Origin: Rhizobium sp. SSA_523 | GTDB taxonomy: Bacteria; Pseudomonadota; Alphaproteobacteria; Rhizobiales; Rhizobiaceae | DNA length: 64,000 nt | Direction: 5' to 3' | NCBI RefSeq assembly: GCF_030435705.1 | Contig: NZ_CP129382.1 | Span: forward strand, 868,001 to 932,000 | Part shown: positions 47,647 through 56,737 of the stretch, piece after piece | How the letters are laid out: every line of letters starts with the position of its first letter | Position numbering within the stretch: the first letter of the stretch is position 1 | Made by a program: the position numbers and the translations under genes | Notes under the pieces: model-generated | The model's database searches: none | The model's input: the letters and a program-made list of their open reading frames with translations, nothing else | What the model was told of the DNA's origin: nothing

Positions 47647-49050
47647 ATGTTCCTCTCCGTCTTCGACGTGTTCAAGATCGGCGTCGGGCCGTCAAGCTCG
47701 CACACCATGGGTCCCATGACCGCGGCCAACCGCTTTCTGGAGCTCATATTATCCGATGAATGGCCGCGGCCGGCCTTGGCCCAGGTGGCGGCGATCCAGG
47801 CCAGCCTGCACGGCTCGCTTGCCTTTACCGGCATCGGCCACGGCACCGGGCGGGCGGTCATTCTGGGCCTGATGGGCGAGCGTGCCGATGCCGTCGATCC
47901 CGACCGGATGGACCAGATCATCGAGACGGTCGAGAGAACGGGGCGGATTACGCCGCCCGGCCACCCGGCAGGGGGCTATGCCTTCCGGCCGCAGCAGGAT
48001 CTCATCTTCGACAAGAAGCAGCCGCTGCCCGGCCATGCCAATGGCATGCAGTTTACAGCGCTGGATCGGGACGGACGGCTGCTGCTGAAACGCATCTGTT
48101 ATTCGATCGGTGGCGGCTTCGTGGTGACGGATACCGAACTCGACGCCATGCGCCATTCGCGCAGGACCGAGCAGGCCAGCGTGCCTTACCCCTTCTCGAC
48201 GGCGCGGGAGATGCTCGACATGGCCCGCAGGTCAGGCCTGAGCATTGCCGAGATGAAGCGCGCCAATGAACTGCAATCCATGAGCCGGGCGCAGCTCGAC
48301 GAGGGGCTCGGCCGCATCTGGGCCGCCATGAACGCCTGTATCGAGCGCGGACTGACTGTTGACGGGATCATGCCAGGCGGTCTGAAGGTGCGCCGACGGG
48401 CAAAGTCGATCCACGACAAGCTCAAGGCCGATACTCGCAGCAACAGGCTCAATCCTCTGCTGGCCAATGACTGGCTGAGCGTCTACGCAATGGCGGTCAA
48501 TGAGGAAAATGCCGGCGGCGGCCGGGTCGTCACCGCTCCCACCAACGGGGCGGCGGGCGTGATCCCGGCGACGATTCGTTATCACCTGCATTTCAACGAG
48601 GATGCCGGCGAGGACGATATCGCGACCTTTCTTTTGACCGCTGCCGCGATCGGCGGCATCATCAAGCACAATGCCTCGATCTCGGGCGCCGAAGTCGGCT
48701 GTCAGGGCGAGGTGGGCTCTGCCGCCGCCATGGCGGCAGCCGGGCTTGCGGCCGTGATGGACGGCACGCCGGAGCAGATCGAGAATGCGGCGGAGATCGC
48801 CCTGGAACACCATCTCGGCATGACCTGCGATCCGGTGGCCGGCCTTGTGCAGGTGCCTTGCATCGAGCGCAATGCCCTGGGCGCCGTCAAGGCGGTAACC
48901 GCCGCGTCATTGGCGCTGAAAGGTGATGGCTCGCATTTCGTGCCGCTCGATGCCGCGATCGAGACCATGCGCCAGACGGGCAATGACATGAGCGAGAAAT
49001 ACAAGGAAACATCCACCGGCGGCCTTGCGGTCAATGTCGTGGAATGTTGA
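47647..49050 (+). CDS. sdaA: L-serine ammonia-lyase
   Basis: Iron-sulfur L-serine deaminase (467 aa, single-chain type) giving pyruvate and ammonia. It begins [23 protein letters not shown], the typical beta domain start. The catalytic part has [16 protein letters not shown] and [17 protein letters not shown], which carry conserved cysteines for the 4Fe-4S cluster. Monocistronic; the 275 bp upstream hold nothing recognisable. It complements the glycine cleavage system in serine/glycine use. Confidence 0.95.
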   Translation: MFLSVFDVFKIGVGPSSSHTMGPMTAANRFLELILSDEWPRPALAQVAAIQASLHGSLAFTGIGHGTGRAVILGLMGERADAVDPDRMDQIIETVERTGRITPPGHPAGGYAFRPQQDLIFDKKQPLPGHANGMQFTALDRDGRLLLKRICYSIGGGFVVTDTELDAMRHSRRTEQASVPYPFSTAREMLDMARRSGLSIAEMKRANELQSMSRAQLDEGLGRIWAAMNACIERGLTVDGIMPGGLKVRRRAKSIHDKLKADTRSNRLNPLLANDWLSVYAMAVNEENAGGGRVVTAPTNGAAGVIPATIRYHLHFNEDAGEDDIATFLLTAAAIGGIIKHNASISGAEVGCQGEVGSAAAMAAAGLAAVMDGTPEQIENAAEIALEHHLGMTCDPVAGLVQVPCIERNALGAVKAVTAASLALKGDGSHFVPLDAAIETMRQTGNDMSEKYKETSTGGLAVNVVEC

Positions 49051-49106
49051 TCGTGAAACGAGACTGCAGGCTTGACCTTCAGCGAGCTTCGGTTTTCAAC
49101 CCCAGC

Positions 49107-49544
49107 ATGACATTGCACCTCTTGAAACTCTGCGTCGGCGCCGACTCGATCCAGGATCTGCGCGACTGGGTGAGCGAACGGTCGCTGACGGCGCTGGCGG
49201 CGGGCCTGGAACCGCACAGTATCCACACCACCCGCATGGTGCCGAAGCGCATGGATGAGCTCCTGTCCGGCGGCTCGCTCTATTGGGTGATCAAGGGGCA
49301 GGTGAGTGCGCGCCAGCCGCTTCTGGACATCAAGACCTTTACCGGCGAAGACGGGATTTCGCGCTGTCGTCTGGTGCTGGGGCCGGAGGTCGTGGAAACC
49401 GTTCCGCAGCCGAAGCGACCCTTCCAGGGCTGGCGCTATCTCACACCGGAGGATGCGCCGAAGGATCTGTCCAGCATCAGCGAGGATGCAGCCGAAATGC
49501 CGGAGTCACTTCGCCGCGAATTGGCGGAGCTCGGCCTGCTCTGA
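49107..49544 (+). CDS. DUF1489 protein
   Basis: A 145-residue soluble protein of the DUF1489 family, conserved in alphaproteobacteria and of unknown function. It begins MTLHLLKLCVGADSIQDLRDW; other conserved parts are THTTRMVPKR-like (IHTTRMVPKRMDELL), GSLYWVIKG and RPFQGWRYL. It lies 56 nt after sdaA and may be co-transcribed. A longer frame from 49044 has no better support. Confidence 0.85.
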   Translation: MTLHLLKLCVGADSIQDLRDWVSERSLTALAAGLEPHSIHTTRMVPKRMDELLSGGSLYWVIKGQVSARQPLLDIKTFTGEDGISRCRLVLGPEVVETVPQPKRPFQGWRYLTPEDAPKDLSSISEDAAEMPESLRRELAELGLL

Positions 49545-49571
49545 GGCCGGACGGGCAGACTGGGTCCGGCC
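49545..49571 (+). terminator. Stem-loop after DUF1489 gene
   Basis: An 8-bp stem (49545-49552 with 49564-49571) and 11-nt loop follow the stop codon directly. There is only a short GTT after it, so termination is possible but weakly supported. Confidence 0.35.
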
Positions 49572-49692
49572 GTTCCGCGTGCGGCTCATCCGCCGTAACC
49601 CGTCTTTCGATCCGTGTCGGTTTTCAAAGCCGATGCCGAAGATCAGTCGCGCCCACGTGCCGGCGCGACCTCTGCCGTCTGTCGCGGATGCC

Positions 49693-49962
49693 TCAGCCCA
49701 GCTTGAGCCGCAGGGGCAGGCGCCCGCCGCGGGGCGAGACGTGCAGATGGATGCGCGCCTCCGGCTGCGTGTGCCGCCAGGCGCGCGCGCCATGCGACAA
49801 GAGCATGGAGACGAGATCCCGTGTCTTCTCCTTGGGCCGGTTGATGCCGAGCCCGGCAAGCCGGAGCGCCGCCTCGTGAAGAGGGTGAAGGCTGCCGCCG
49901 CGGGCGGCGCCACGACTTCCCATCGGGAGAAGGAAGTCGAGATTATTTTCATTCACTGCCAT
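49693..49962 (-). CDS. Small hypothetical protein
   Basis: An 89-residue protein, MAVNENNLDFLLPMGSRG..., basic and Pro/Arg/His-rich toward the C-terminus. No domain is recognised. ATG 49962 is preceded by GAGG at proper distance. Gene reality is moderately supported by this ribosome site and the lack of a better frame on the other strand. Confidence 0.5.
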   Translation of the reverse strand: MAVNENNLDFLLPMGSRGAARGGSLHPLHEAALRLAGLGINRPKEKTRDLVSMLLSHGARAWRHTQPEARIHLHVSPRGGRLPLRLKLG

Positions 49963-50101
49963 TGTATGACCTCGCAACGCAAAACAAATCGAGGATCTCT
50001 GTCGGACATTCCGGTCCGCCCGGAACCGGCCTGAACAAGGCCGGTCCCTCATGTCATGTCATCGTCTCATGGCTCTGCCGGAAGGCCCGGCAGGTCTCAT
50101 G

Positions 50102-51598
50102 TCACTGCTGGGAGGCCCAGCAGGCAACGCCCTTCCGCTTCAGGACGTTGCAGGCGTCGACAGCGCCTTTCTGGTCGTCGAAACCGCCGAAACGCGCGCG
50201 GTACAACTGGCTGCCGCCGCTATTGACGGCAACGGTAAAGGGTTTGGCGGTACGCAATACCTTGCCGCCTTTATCCTGCGCGGACTGCAGGAGTGTCATG
50301 GCCGAGCTCTGGTCGGCCGAAACGCCGATCTGAATGACCCAGCCGGAGGGAGCATCGCTTCTGCGGGTGGAGCCGGTGGTGACCTTGTCGGTCGCGGCCC
50401 GTTCCTGCTCTGCGCTGGCAACCGTTGCCGGCGGCATATAGGCCGGGGCCGGCGACGGCACACCCACGGAGGCGGTGCCGCCCATGGCAGCCGTGACGGC
50501 GGCAACGGCCGTGTTGGATGTCGGCTCGGATGCATAGGCCGAGGCGCCGGCGAGCTTTTCCGCGTAGCGGCCGGCCGGGACCGGAACGCTCGACGGAAGA
50601 TCCAGGGCGGCGACCTGCTGGCTTGCGGCGGTCACGGCGATCGAGGGCTGCGGCTGGACCGGAACGGGCACATCCGTCTTCGGCAGCGATGGTGTGCGCA
50701 CCTCGGCGATCAGATTGTTGCCGCGGCCGGTCGAGGCCTGCGGGAAATAGGCGGCGATCAGCTTGCGCATCTGCGCATCGCGGGCGCCACCGCTCGTTCC
50801 GCCCATGACCACGGCCACCACGGACCGGCCATCTGCCTGCACGGAGCTGACGAGGTTGAAGCCGGAGGCGCGGGTATAGCCGGTCTTGATACCGTCGACG
50901 CCGCGTACGCTACCCAGCAGCCGGTTGTGGTTGCCGATGGTCTGCTTGCCGAATTTGAAGGAGCGGATGGAAAACAGCGGATAATACTGCGGAAAATGCT
51001 GGCGCAGTGCAATGCCGAGACGCGCCTGATCGCGGGCCGTCGTCATCTGCGCGGTGTTCGGCAGGCCGTGGGCATTGCGATAGGTGGTCTTGGTCATGCC
51101 GAGCGCACGCGCCTTGGTGGTCATCAACTGCGCAAAGCGCGCTTCCGAACCGCCGATCATCTCGCCAAGCGCCGTTGCCATGTCGTTGGCGGAGCGCGTG
51201 ATCAGCGCCTTGATGGCCTGCTCGACGGTGACCGCACCGCCGGCGCGAACGCCAAGCTTCGTCGGCGGCTCCGCTGCCGCATGGGCCGAGACGGGGACAG
51301 GCGAATCCAGCGAAATCCGACCGCTCTCCAGAGCCTCGAAGGTCAGATAAAGCGTCATCATCTTGGTTAGGGAAGCGGGGTAGCGAAGTGCATCGGCATC
51401 ATCGCTATAGAGAACCTTGCCCGTCTTGGCATCGACCACGATGCCGGCATATTTCGCATTTGCCAGCGCCGGACTGGACGCCAGAGCCGAAACGGCAAAG
51501 ATCGCAAAGAGGAAACAGACGACCTTCTGGACAAAAGAGGCGCAATCCCTGGGGAAGGATGGTGTGATGATCTTGTTCAGCACGGTGCACTCACTCAC
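50102..51598 (-). CDS. D-alanyl-D-alanine carboxypeptidase with SPOR domain
   Basis: Penicillin-binding protein 5-like enzyme (498 aa) that trims the terminal D-Ala of peptidoglycan stem peptides. A signal or membrane segment (~25-48, VVCFLFAIFAVSALASSPALA) precedes the peptidase domain with SxxK in PASLTKMM, SxN in TRSANDMA and KTG in GIKTGYT. A Pro/Ala-rich linker leads to a C-terminal SPOR domain (~420-498, WVIQIGVSADQSSAMTLL), which targets septal denuded glycan. The start GTG 51598 is uncertain; GTG 51586 is possible. Confidence 0.92.
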   Translation of the reverse strand: MSECTVLNKIITPSFPRDCASFVQKVVCFLFAIFAVSALASSPALANAKYAGIVVDAKTGKVLYSDDADALRYPASLTKMMTLYLTFEALESGRISLDSPVPVSAHAAAEPPTKLGVRAGGAVTVEQAIKALITRSANDMATALGEMIGGSEARFAQLMTTKARALGMTKTTYRNAHGLPNTAQMTTARDQARLGIALRQHFPQYYPLFSIRSFKFGKQTIGNHNRLLGSVRGVDGIKTGYTRASGFNLVSSVQADGRSVVAVVMGGTSGGARDAQMRKLIAAYFPQASTGRGNNLIAEVRTPSLPKTDVPVPVQPQPSIAVTAASQQVAALDLPSSVPVPAGRYAEKLAGASAYASEPTSNTAVAAVTAAMGGTASVGVPSPAPAYMPPATVASAEQERAATDKVTTGSTRRSDAPSGWVIQIGVSADQSSAMTLLQSAQDKGGKVLRTAKPFTVAVNSGGSQLYRARFGGFDDQKGAVDACNVLKRKGVACWASQQ

Positions 51599-51707
51599 TG
51601 CATTTTCATTTCTGATATCCGGCGCGCCCCCGCTGCACCGTTCCTGTCATACTAGGGGAGGGGCGTTACCAGAAAGTTTATGATGAACGACGCCTTCAGG
51701 ATTTCGG

Positions 51708-52535
51708 TCATATTTTAGGGACTTCCTCCTCCGCGAGGCGCGAGCCCACAAAGGCGGTAATAGCGGCGTCAATATGGTCCCACTCGCCGAGACGGCTGGA
51801 AGAGAAGCGATAAAGCACATTCAGGCCGGATCCCATGTGGATATCCCGCTGACAATCGCCGCTGCCGCTGGTCTCCCTGCCGCTGCCGCCAGTCTCTTTG
51901 GCCGGAGCGAGAATGCAGCGGACGACGTAATCGGGTCGGCCCGGACGCTTGCCGGTCAGGATCACTTCGTCGCCATAGCCGCTCTCGCTGCGCAGGTGAT
52001 GCAGCATCAGACCATGTCCGGCATCGACCGGCTCCTTGTCGAAGAGCCGCTGGTAGATCGGCTCGAGGCGCCCGGACATGTCGCGCGACATCGTGGCTTC
52101 CGTGATTTCCAGAAAGAGGAGGGAATCGGCAAAGGACAGCTGGTCGAACCGCTCGCGCCGCTCCAGGCTGTAGCCCTGCATGTCCGGCCAGGTGAGGTAG
52201 AGGTTCAAGCGTTCGGCGGCGCCGGACCGGCGCTGTTCCGGAAACCGGATGATATTGGCGGGCGTCCGCAGCCTGTCATTGCCGATCGCGATGTCGAAGA
52301 TCTCGGTGCTGGCCGTATGCCCGGCCAGCGTGAGTTGCTGGCCATACCAGCGGCCGCCAAGGCTGATTGCGGCAACCGCGAGCGCCAGGACAACCAGGCC
52401 AGCCGTCAGCCTGGCCAGAAGGGCGTTCGAAAGCAATGGCTCATAAGTGCCGCCCGTTGAACCCTGTCCTGGATGCCGCATCTGTCCCGCCCGCCGTGAA
52501 GAGGGGAGCCGAAGATCGACTCCCTGCCGATCCAT
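51708..52535 (-). CDS. Hypothetical membrane-anchored protein
   Basis: A 275-residue protein. After a charged start comes a single membrane helix (~42-62, LLARLTAGLVVLALAVAAISLGG), then an extracytoplasmic domain with NLYLTWPDMQGYS, FLEITEATMSRDMSGRL and WDHIDAAITAFVGSRL. I recognise no family. The start is uncertain: ATG 52535 or ATG 52481 (19th codon). It is on the same strand as the carboxypeptidase gene, 109 nt upstream of it. Confidence 0.55.
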   Translation of the reverse strand: MDRQGVDLRLPSSRRAGQMRHPGQGSTGGTYEPLLSNALLARLTAGLVVLALAVAAISLGGRWYGQQLTLAGHTASTEIFDIAIGNDRLRTPANIIRFPEQRRSGAAERLNLYLTWPDMQGYSLERRERFDQLSFADSLLFLEITEATMSRDMSGRLEPIYQRLFDKEPVDAGHGLMLHHLRSESGYGDEVILTGKRPGRPDYVVRCILAPAKETGGSGRETSGSGDCQRDIHMGSGLNVLYRFSSSRLGEWDHIDAAITAFVGSRLAEEEVPKI

Positions 52536-52612
52536 TCATTTCGGGACATGGTAAATAAAAGGTTAAGCAAGACGTTCCGGCGCGGCGGGAGGGCTTCAGC
52601 GGTCTGCGACCG

Positions 52613-52707
52613 GCATGCGCCTTAGCAGCGCACGCACTCGTTCATCTTGCATGCGCCTTAGCGGCGCACGCACTCGTTCATCTTGCATGCGCCTTAGCGG
52701 CGCACGC
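52613..52707 (-). repeat. 36-bp tandem repeats at the 3' end of the transglutaminase-like gene
   Basis: Two full units (52613-52648, 52649-52684) and a partial third (52685-52707) that overlaps the gene's last codons and stop. On the minus strand each unit can form a 9-bp hairpin, GCGTGCGCC with GGCGCATGC (one G-T pair), with the TAA in the loop. The unit length keeps frame, and the two downstream copies contain an ATG-to-TAA mini-frame (MNECVRR in one; the last residue is Cys in the other). Confidence 0.85.
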
Positions 52708-53302
52708 TGGCAACCGCATTGGCGCGGCCATCCTGCAGCTTGACCCAGGCAGCCGGGTCGGATGTCGACTGGCGCTTGAGATAGGTATATTCCGTATCCG
52801 ACCAGAGCATCACCTTGTTGCGCATGTTGTCGAGGATGTAATCGCCGCGGTCGGTTCTGACGGTCAGAACGGCATGGCCTTCGCCATTCGGCTGGAGGAC
52901 GACCGTGATCAGCAGGTCGGCGGGGCTGAAGCCCTGGCTCATCAACAGCTTGCGCTTCAGGAGAACGAAGTCTTCGCAATCGCCGACGGTGCGCGGATAG
53001 GCCCAGCGTTCCTCGACGCCGTAGATCTCCATATCCGTCATCGGCGTGATGGATGTATTGACCGTGTAATTGACGTCCAGGATCTTGCGCCACTTGTCTT
53101 CCGTCAATGTCATCGGACCTTGATCGGCAACCGTCGGCACGCATTCGCTGGCATAGGTCTTGCAGAATTCGTAGTGACCGATCGGCGGATTGGCCTTTCC
53201 CGTCACCGTCATCGCACCGGCCGCCGCAAAGGCGCCGTTGGCGAGTGTCAGAGAAAGGCACAGCGTGGTCAGGCAGGTTGCGATCTTCTTGGCGTGAGAC
53301 AT
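52694..53302 (-). CDS. Transglutaminase-like cysteine peptidase (BTLCP)
   Basis: A 202-residue exported protein with signal peptide MSHAKKIATCLTTLCLSLTLANGAFA. The bacterial transglutaminase-like cysteine protease domain has catalytic Cys in VGDCEDFVLLKR, His in GEGHAVLTVRT and Asp in YILDNMRNKV. In other bacteria relatives act as periplasmic proteases controlled by c-di-GMP partners; here no such partner gene is adjacent. ATG 53302 has GGGAGAAAAGA upstream. The gene end carries a 36-bp tandem repeat. Confidence 0.9.
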   Translation of the reverse strand: MSHAKKIATCLTTLCLSLTLANGAFAAAGAMTVTGKANPPIGHYEFCKTYASECVPTVADQGPMTLTEDKWRKILDVNYTVNTSITPMTDMEIYGVEERWAYPRTVGDCEDFVLLKRKLLMSQGFSPADLLITVVLQPNGEGHAVLTVRTDRGDYILDNMRNKVMLWSDTEYTYLKRQSTSDPAAWVKLQDGRANAVASVRR

Positions 53303-53904
53303 TGTTCTTTTCTCCCCGTTCGATGGGGAGAAGCTCGCATAGACGCCTTGATCGCTCGCGAAATTCAACAGTCAAATCAAAGACATGTTTGATGCAAACT
53401 CGAATAGAATGCAGTTCAAATTTGCGCCTTTTTCAAATCGAATACGCATCAAATTCGCGTCGCATTTTACTGAAATTCGCTGCGAATACGCGGCAATTGC
53501 CAATCATTGCCGCCTAAGTGCCTCACTTGCCGGTTGTTTTTCGAAAGCGCCCTGGCGCAAACTCCGGGTTGCCGGGCAAGCTGTTGGCGTCCGGACCGGA
53601 TCAGACCGGTCCTCGCACAGCGCTCCTTACCGCCGACGGTCTCGGAAAACGGGTCGGATTTGCCTCGAATCGGGATCGAAAAAACTGTGCCGGAGCGAGA
53701 AATTTTTTTGCCCGACGCTCCTTTTTCGCACACTTTCTGCGTCGAACGTGGTTTTGCGCCGCCGGTTTGGGTGGCCGCAGGAGCAGAATTACGGGAGAAA
53801 GGCGCCCCGGCATCCGGCTCAAGCGCGCCTTTGCAATACCGAAAGTGGCTCTGGATCAGGCGGATCTTCGCGAGGCGGAGACGGAATGGTGCGCAGCAAT
53901 GCAA

Positions 53905-53930
53905 AAGCCCGGCGTCAGGCGGCCGGGCTT
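53905..53930 (-). terminator. Putative terminator downstream of the PilZ gene
   Basis: A 9-bp perfect stem (53905-53913 with 53922-53930) is followed on the minus strand by TTTTGC. It lies about 130 nt past the PilZ stop, beyond the 15-bp repeats. Confidence 0.6.
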
Positions 53931-53959
53931 CAACAAAACTCAAGGCAGGGAGGTAGCGA

Positions 53960-54049
53960 CGGCGGGATCGACCGGGAATGGCGCGACCAGGAATGGCGCG
54001 ATCAGGAATGGCGCGATTAGGATTGGATCGATCAGGATTGGATCGACGG
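53960..54049 (-). repeat. Six 15-bp tandem repeats after the PilZ gene
   Basis: Units of 15 bp start at 53960 (diverged), 53975, 53990, 54005, 54020 and 54035. The plus-strand forms are GGAATGGCGCGACCA and GGATTGGATCGATCA-like. They begin about 9 nt past the stop codon of the minus-strand PilZ gene. Confidence 0.85.
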
Positions 54050-54057
54050 AGCCAGGA

Positions 54058-54663
54058 TCAGAGAAAATCCCGCAGGCTCTCGCGCGTCTGCACATGGGCG
54101 AACTCGATGGCGACACCTTCGGCGAAATGGCGGACGATGCGGCCGCGCAAGGCGTTGAGCTGAACCGTTGTGCCGATCGGCGGACGGAAATCGACATCCA
54201 CAGCCGCGCCGGACAGCGACAGGTCGACGAGGCGGCAGGCATAGCGCGAGCCGTCTTCGAGTGTCAGTTCGGCTCGCGTAACGCGCGGCGTCAGGCGGTC
54301 ATGGCGGCGATCCTCGGGCAGGCCGAGTTCGTGCCGGTTGGCGAGCCAGGTCAGCTGCGCGGCGAGCTTTTCCCGCTTCCGTTCCGGTGCGACGATCGAC
54401 ATGACAAAGCCCGTATCGGTCAGCTCCAGCGCCTGGCCCTCCAGGCGGCCTAGATGGTCGATATAGGCAATCACGCGCTCGCCGATGCCGGGGGTTCCGA
54501 CGCAGGTGACAACGACGTCGCCGGGAGACATTTCGGTCGCGACGCAAGGATATTCCGCCCGGTCCACAAGCATGAGCCGCCCAGGCATGTTCACTGCCAC
54601 ACGCTGGAAGTTGCGCGGCGAAGACGGTTGAGCAGTGGTCGTGGTGGGCTGGAAGGAGAACAT
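54058..54663 (-). CDS. PilZ-domain protein
   Basis: A 201-residue soluble protein. The C-terminal half is a PilZ domain with the c-di-GMP motif RxxxR in RRHDRLTPR and DLSLSGAAVDVDF. The N-terminal half (FQRVAVNMPGRLMLVDRAEYPCVATEMSPGDVVV) looks like a second, weaker PilZ unit (YcgR-like pair). It probably senses c-di-GMP. ATG 54663 is chosen; the frame continues to 54762 without support. It lies in the same direction as the PAS gene upstream. Confidence 0.88.
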   Translation of the reverse strand: MFSFQPTTTTAQPSSPRNFQRVAVNMPGRLMLVDRAEYPCVATEMSPGDVVVTCVGTPGIGERVIAYIDHLGRLEGQALELTDTGFVMSIVAPERKREKLAAQLTWLANRHELGLPEDRRHDRLTPRVTRAELTLEDGSRYACRLVDLSLSGAAVDVDFRPPIGTTVQLNALRGRIVRHFAEGVAIEFAHVQTRESLRDFL

Positions 54664-54801
54664 CACAATCTTTCGTCTAGGCTTGTGGCCTCCCAGGGAT
54701 ACGTCCTCCGCGTTAATATATCGTTCTTTGCAATCACGGCATCGCGCAACCGCACGCGGCAAAGCGGCGCAGGGCGGGTCATTATATAAAGCCGCCGGGG
54801 A

Positions 54802-55407
54802 TCAGCGTCGTCGCGCACTGCGGGCGGTGTCGAAAAGCCGCTGCAGGACCAGTCTGATGTCGAACTGCTGGTGCGAGGGCACCGTGCGGATCGGCGGAAC
54901 GGCGGTGCGTGTCGCGGCCGGGCTCCAATGCGCCGGCCGCCAGGACTCGAGTTCCAGCGAGCCGCGCGGCACCGGCCGGTCAAGCGAGACGCCCGTCTGG
55001 GCAAACAGGCCGCCCAATAACCGGTCGGCCAGATGGCCGGAGCTGCGGATCGGCAGCAGCAGCATGTCGCAGTCCTGCCAGCCGGATGCTGCCGGCACCC
55101 GCAGGCTGATGAATTCGGCATCCTCAGTCCGCAAGGCCGACAAAGCGGCCTCCAGCGCGCGATCTCTGGATTCCGCCTGCCACAGAGACAGGAAATTGGA
55201 GCCGCGCAGTTCCGTGCCGAACATGTCGCAGATGCGGGTCCCCGCCAGGCGAAAGCGGAAATCGGCATCCGCCAGATCCAGCATGAAAAGGTCCGGCAGC
55301 CGCTGGCGGATCGCCATGGGCTGGAAATCAGCGCGCAGTGGCGCCGCGCCGCCCCGTCTCAGGCTGTTCCAGTACCGGTGGATCTCCCGGGCTTTTTCGC
55401 TTCGCAT
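54802..55407 (-). CDS. PAS-domain (PAS_5-type) protein
   Basis: A 201-residue protein of the rhizobial PAS_5 type. Residues ~10-140 form the PAS-like domain: IHRYWNSLRRGGAAPLRADF, then LFMLDLADADFRFRLAGTRICDMFGTELRG, then LLLPIRSSGHLADRLLGGL. The C-terminus is basic and likely disordered. No output domain is present. ATG 55407 is preferred over TTG 55425 because CAGGCGG lies 6 nt before it. Function unknown; often found near PilZ genes in rhizobia. Confidence 0.82.
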   Translation of the reverse strand: MRSEKAREIHRYWNSLRRGGAAPLRADFQPMAIRQRLPDLFMLDLADADFRFRLAGTRICDMFGTELRGSNFLSLWQAESRDRALEAALSALRTEDAEFISLRVPAASGWQDCDMLLLPIRSSGHLADRLLGGLFAQTGVSLDRPVPRGSLELESWRPAHWSPAATRTAVPPIRTVPSHQQFDIRLVLQRLFDTARSARRR

Positions 55408-55618
55408 TGATACCGCCTGTGTCAATTCGGACCGGTTTCGGCCGCTTTGATGTTAATCCTTCCTTAAGGAGCGAATAGCGTGCCAAGTGCTGCAATGCGG
55501 TACGAGAAAATGGAGCGGACACATCCCGCCATGGATGCCGATGACTGCTCACGTTGATTTGGGCGGCGGCGGGTTTGTATCGCGCCTTGCGTGCTGTATG
55601 TCTTTGGCCGGAACGGAG

Positions 55619-56560
55619 ATGGCAGAATTCATGGACGAGACGCCCGACCCCAAGCAGCCGCCGAAAGACGCAACCGGATCGCCGCAGCCGCCGCGCGGTG
55701 GCCAAGGCCCCCGCAGCGCCGTGCCCGGCATCGGTCCCGATCGCCGCCATCTGACCTCAGAGAGCGCGCCGCATGACGGGACGCCAGCGGACATGCCGCG
55801 TTCCGACGGGACAAGCTCCGATATGCCGCTCCCGAATATGCCGCACCCGGATATGAAGTCGGGTTCGAAGCCGCCGGTCTTCAACCTGCCATCGCTCCTG
55901 GTGGCCATGCTGGCGCTGCTCATCGGCCTCTATCTCGTCGAAACCTATCTCTTGAGCGATCAGGCCCGTTCGCGGCTGCTGTTCGAACTGGCCTTCACGC
56001 CTTTGCGCTATGTCATTCCGCTGTCCGCCCAGGGCCTGGAATGGCTGTGGACGCCGGTGACCTATTCGCTGCTGCATGGCAGCGCCGAACATCTCATCTT
56101 CAACTGCCTTTGGCTCGCCGCCTTCGGCGCGCCGGTCTTCCGCCGGTTGGGACCGGTGCGCTTCTTCCTCTTCTGGATATTGTCCGCGGCGGCATCGGCT
56201 TTCTTCCACGCCTTCCTGAACTGGGGGCAGGAGACGGTTTTGATCGGCGCCTCTGGCGTCATTTCCGCCATGATGGCCGCCGCCTGCCGCTTCGCCTTCC
56301 CGGCGCAGGGTGCCATGCAAAGGCTGCAGGCCCACACCCTGCCGCGCCAGGGCATTGTCGAAGCCCTGAGAAACCGCACCGTCCTGGTTTTCACCCTGAT
56401 CTGGTTCATCGGCAACGGCCTTATCGCGGTCGGCATTCCGCTGATCGGCGACGGATCGCAGGCCATTGCCTGGGATGCCCATATCGGCGGCTTCCTGTTC
56501 GGCTATCTGCTGTTTGCCCTCTTCGATCCGGTCTCCGCAGCCAAAGGCAGAGGCCGCTGA
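55619..56560 (+). CDS. Rhomboid-family intramembrane serine protease
   Basis: A 313-residue membrane protein. Residues 1-~75 are Pro/Asp-rich and disordered, then about six helices follow. The active-site Ser is in LIGASGVISAMMAA and the catalytic His in DAHIGGFLFGYLLF; the helix-2 motif is LLHGSAEHLIFNCLWL. It cleaves membrane proteins within the bilayer; the substrate is unknown. The start is uncertain: 55619, 55631 or 55598. A pentameric PNMPHPDM-like Pro/Met string precedes the first helix. Confidence 0.9.
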   Translation: MAEFMDETPDPKQPPKDATGSPQPPRGGQGPRSAVPGIGPDRRHLTSESAPHDGTPADMPRSDGTSSDMPLPNMPHPDMKSGSKPPVFNLPSLLVAMLALLIGLYLVETYLLSDQARSRLLFELAFTPLRYVIPLSAQGLEWLWTPVTYSLLHGSAEHLIFNCLWLAAFGAPVFRRLGPVRFFLFWILSAAASAFFHAFLNWGQETVLIGASGVISAMMAAACRFAFPAQGAMQRLQAHTLPRQGIVEALRNRTVLVFTLIWFIGNGLIAVGIPLIGDGSQAIAWDAHIGGFLFGYLLFALFDPVSAAKGRGR

Positions 56561-56737
56561 ACCGCCTGCGGTTTCGCAAAACCGGCTGGCGCCATGCTTC
56601 GGCCATCCTCATTGCGCACGCTTTGTGCGGAATTCGGTTGCTTTCGAAGGGGCTCGAGAGCACCATTCCGATTGCCGGGTCACAGCTGGGGGGGCATGAG
56701 ATCCGCGCATGACATGGTTGGTCAATAGGAGGAATTG

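Larger units (their letters stand above)
53303..54057. other. Long gene-free region with AT-rich repeats, hairpins and tandem repeats
   Basis: No credible gene in 755 bp. 53370-53500 is markedly AT-rich and contains several AAATTCGC-like motifs and a perfect ATTCGC-T-GCGAAT dyad at 53476-53488, probably the promoter/regulatory zone of the transglutaminase-like gene. A 7-bp hairpin is at 53593-53612. A terminator (53905-53930) and 15-bp repeats (53960-54049) belong to the end of the PilZ gene. Confidence 0.45.

Noticed and set aside
52613..52707. 36-bp repeats as a possible CRISPR array
   Set aside because: Units are contiguous with no spacers and there are no cas genes.
52596..53375. Alternative minus-strand frame reading through the 36-bp repeats (repeated RVRAPLRRMQDE)
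   Set aside because: It is another frame of the transglutaminase-like gene, whose catalytic Cys-His-Asp and signal peptide fix the true frame.
53518..54453. 311-codon plus-strand frame over the repeats and PilZ gene
   Set aside because: It crosses the terminator and 15-bp repeats, then lies antisense to the PilZ domain; no family features.
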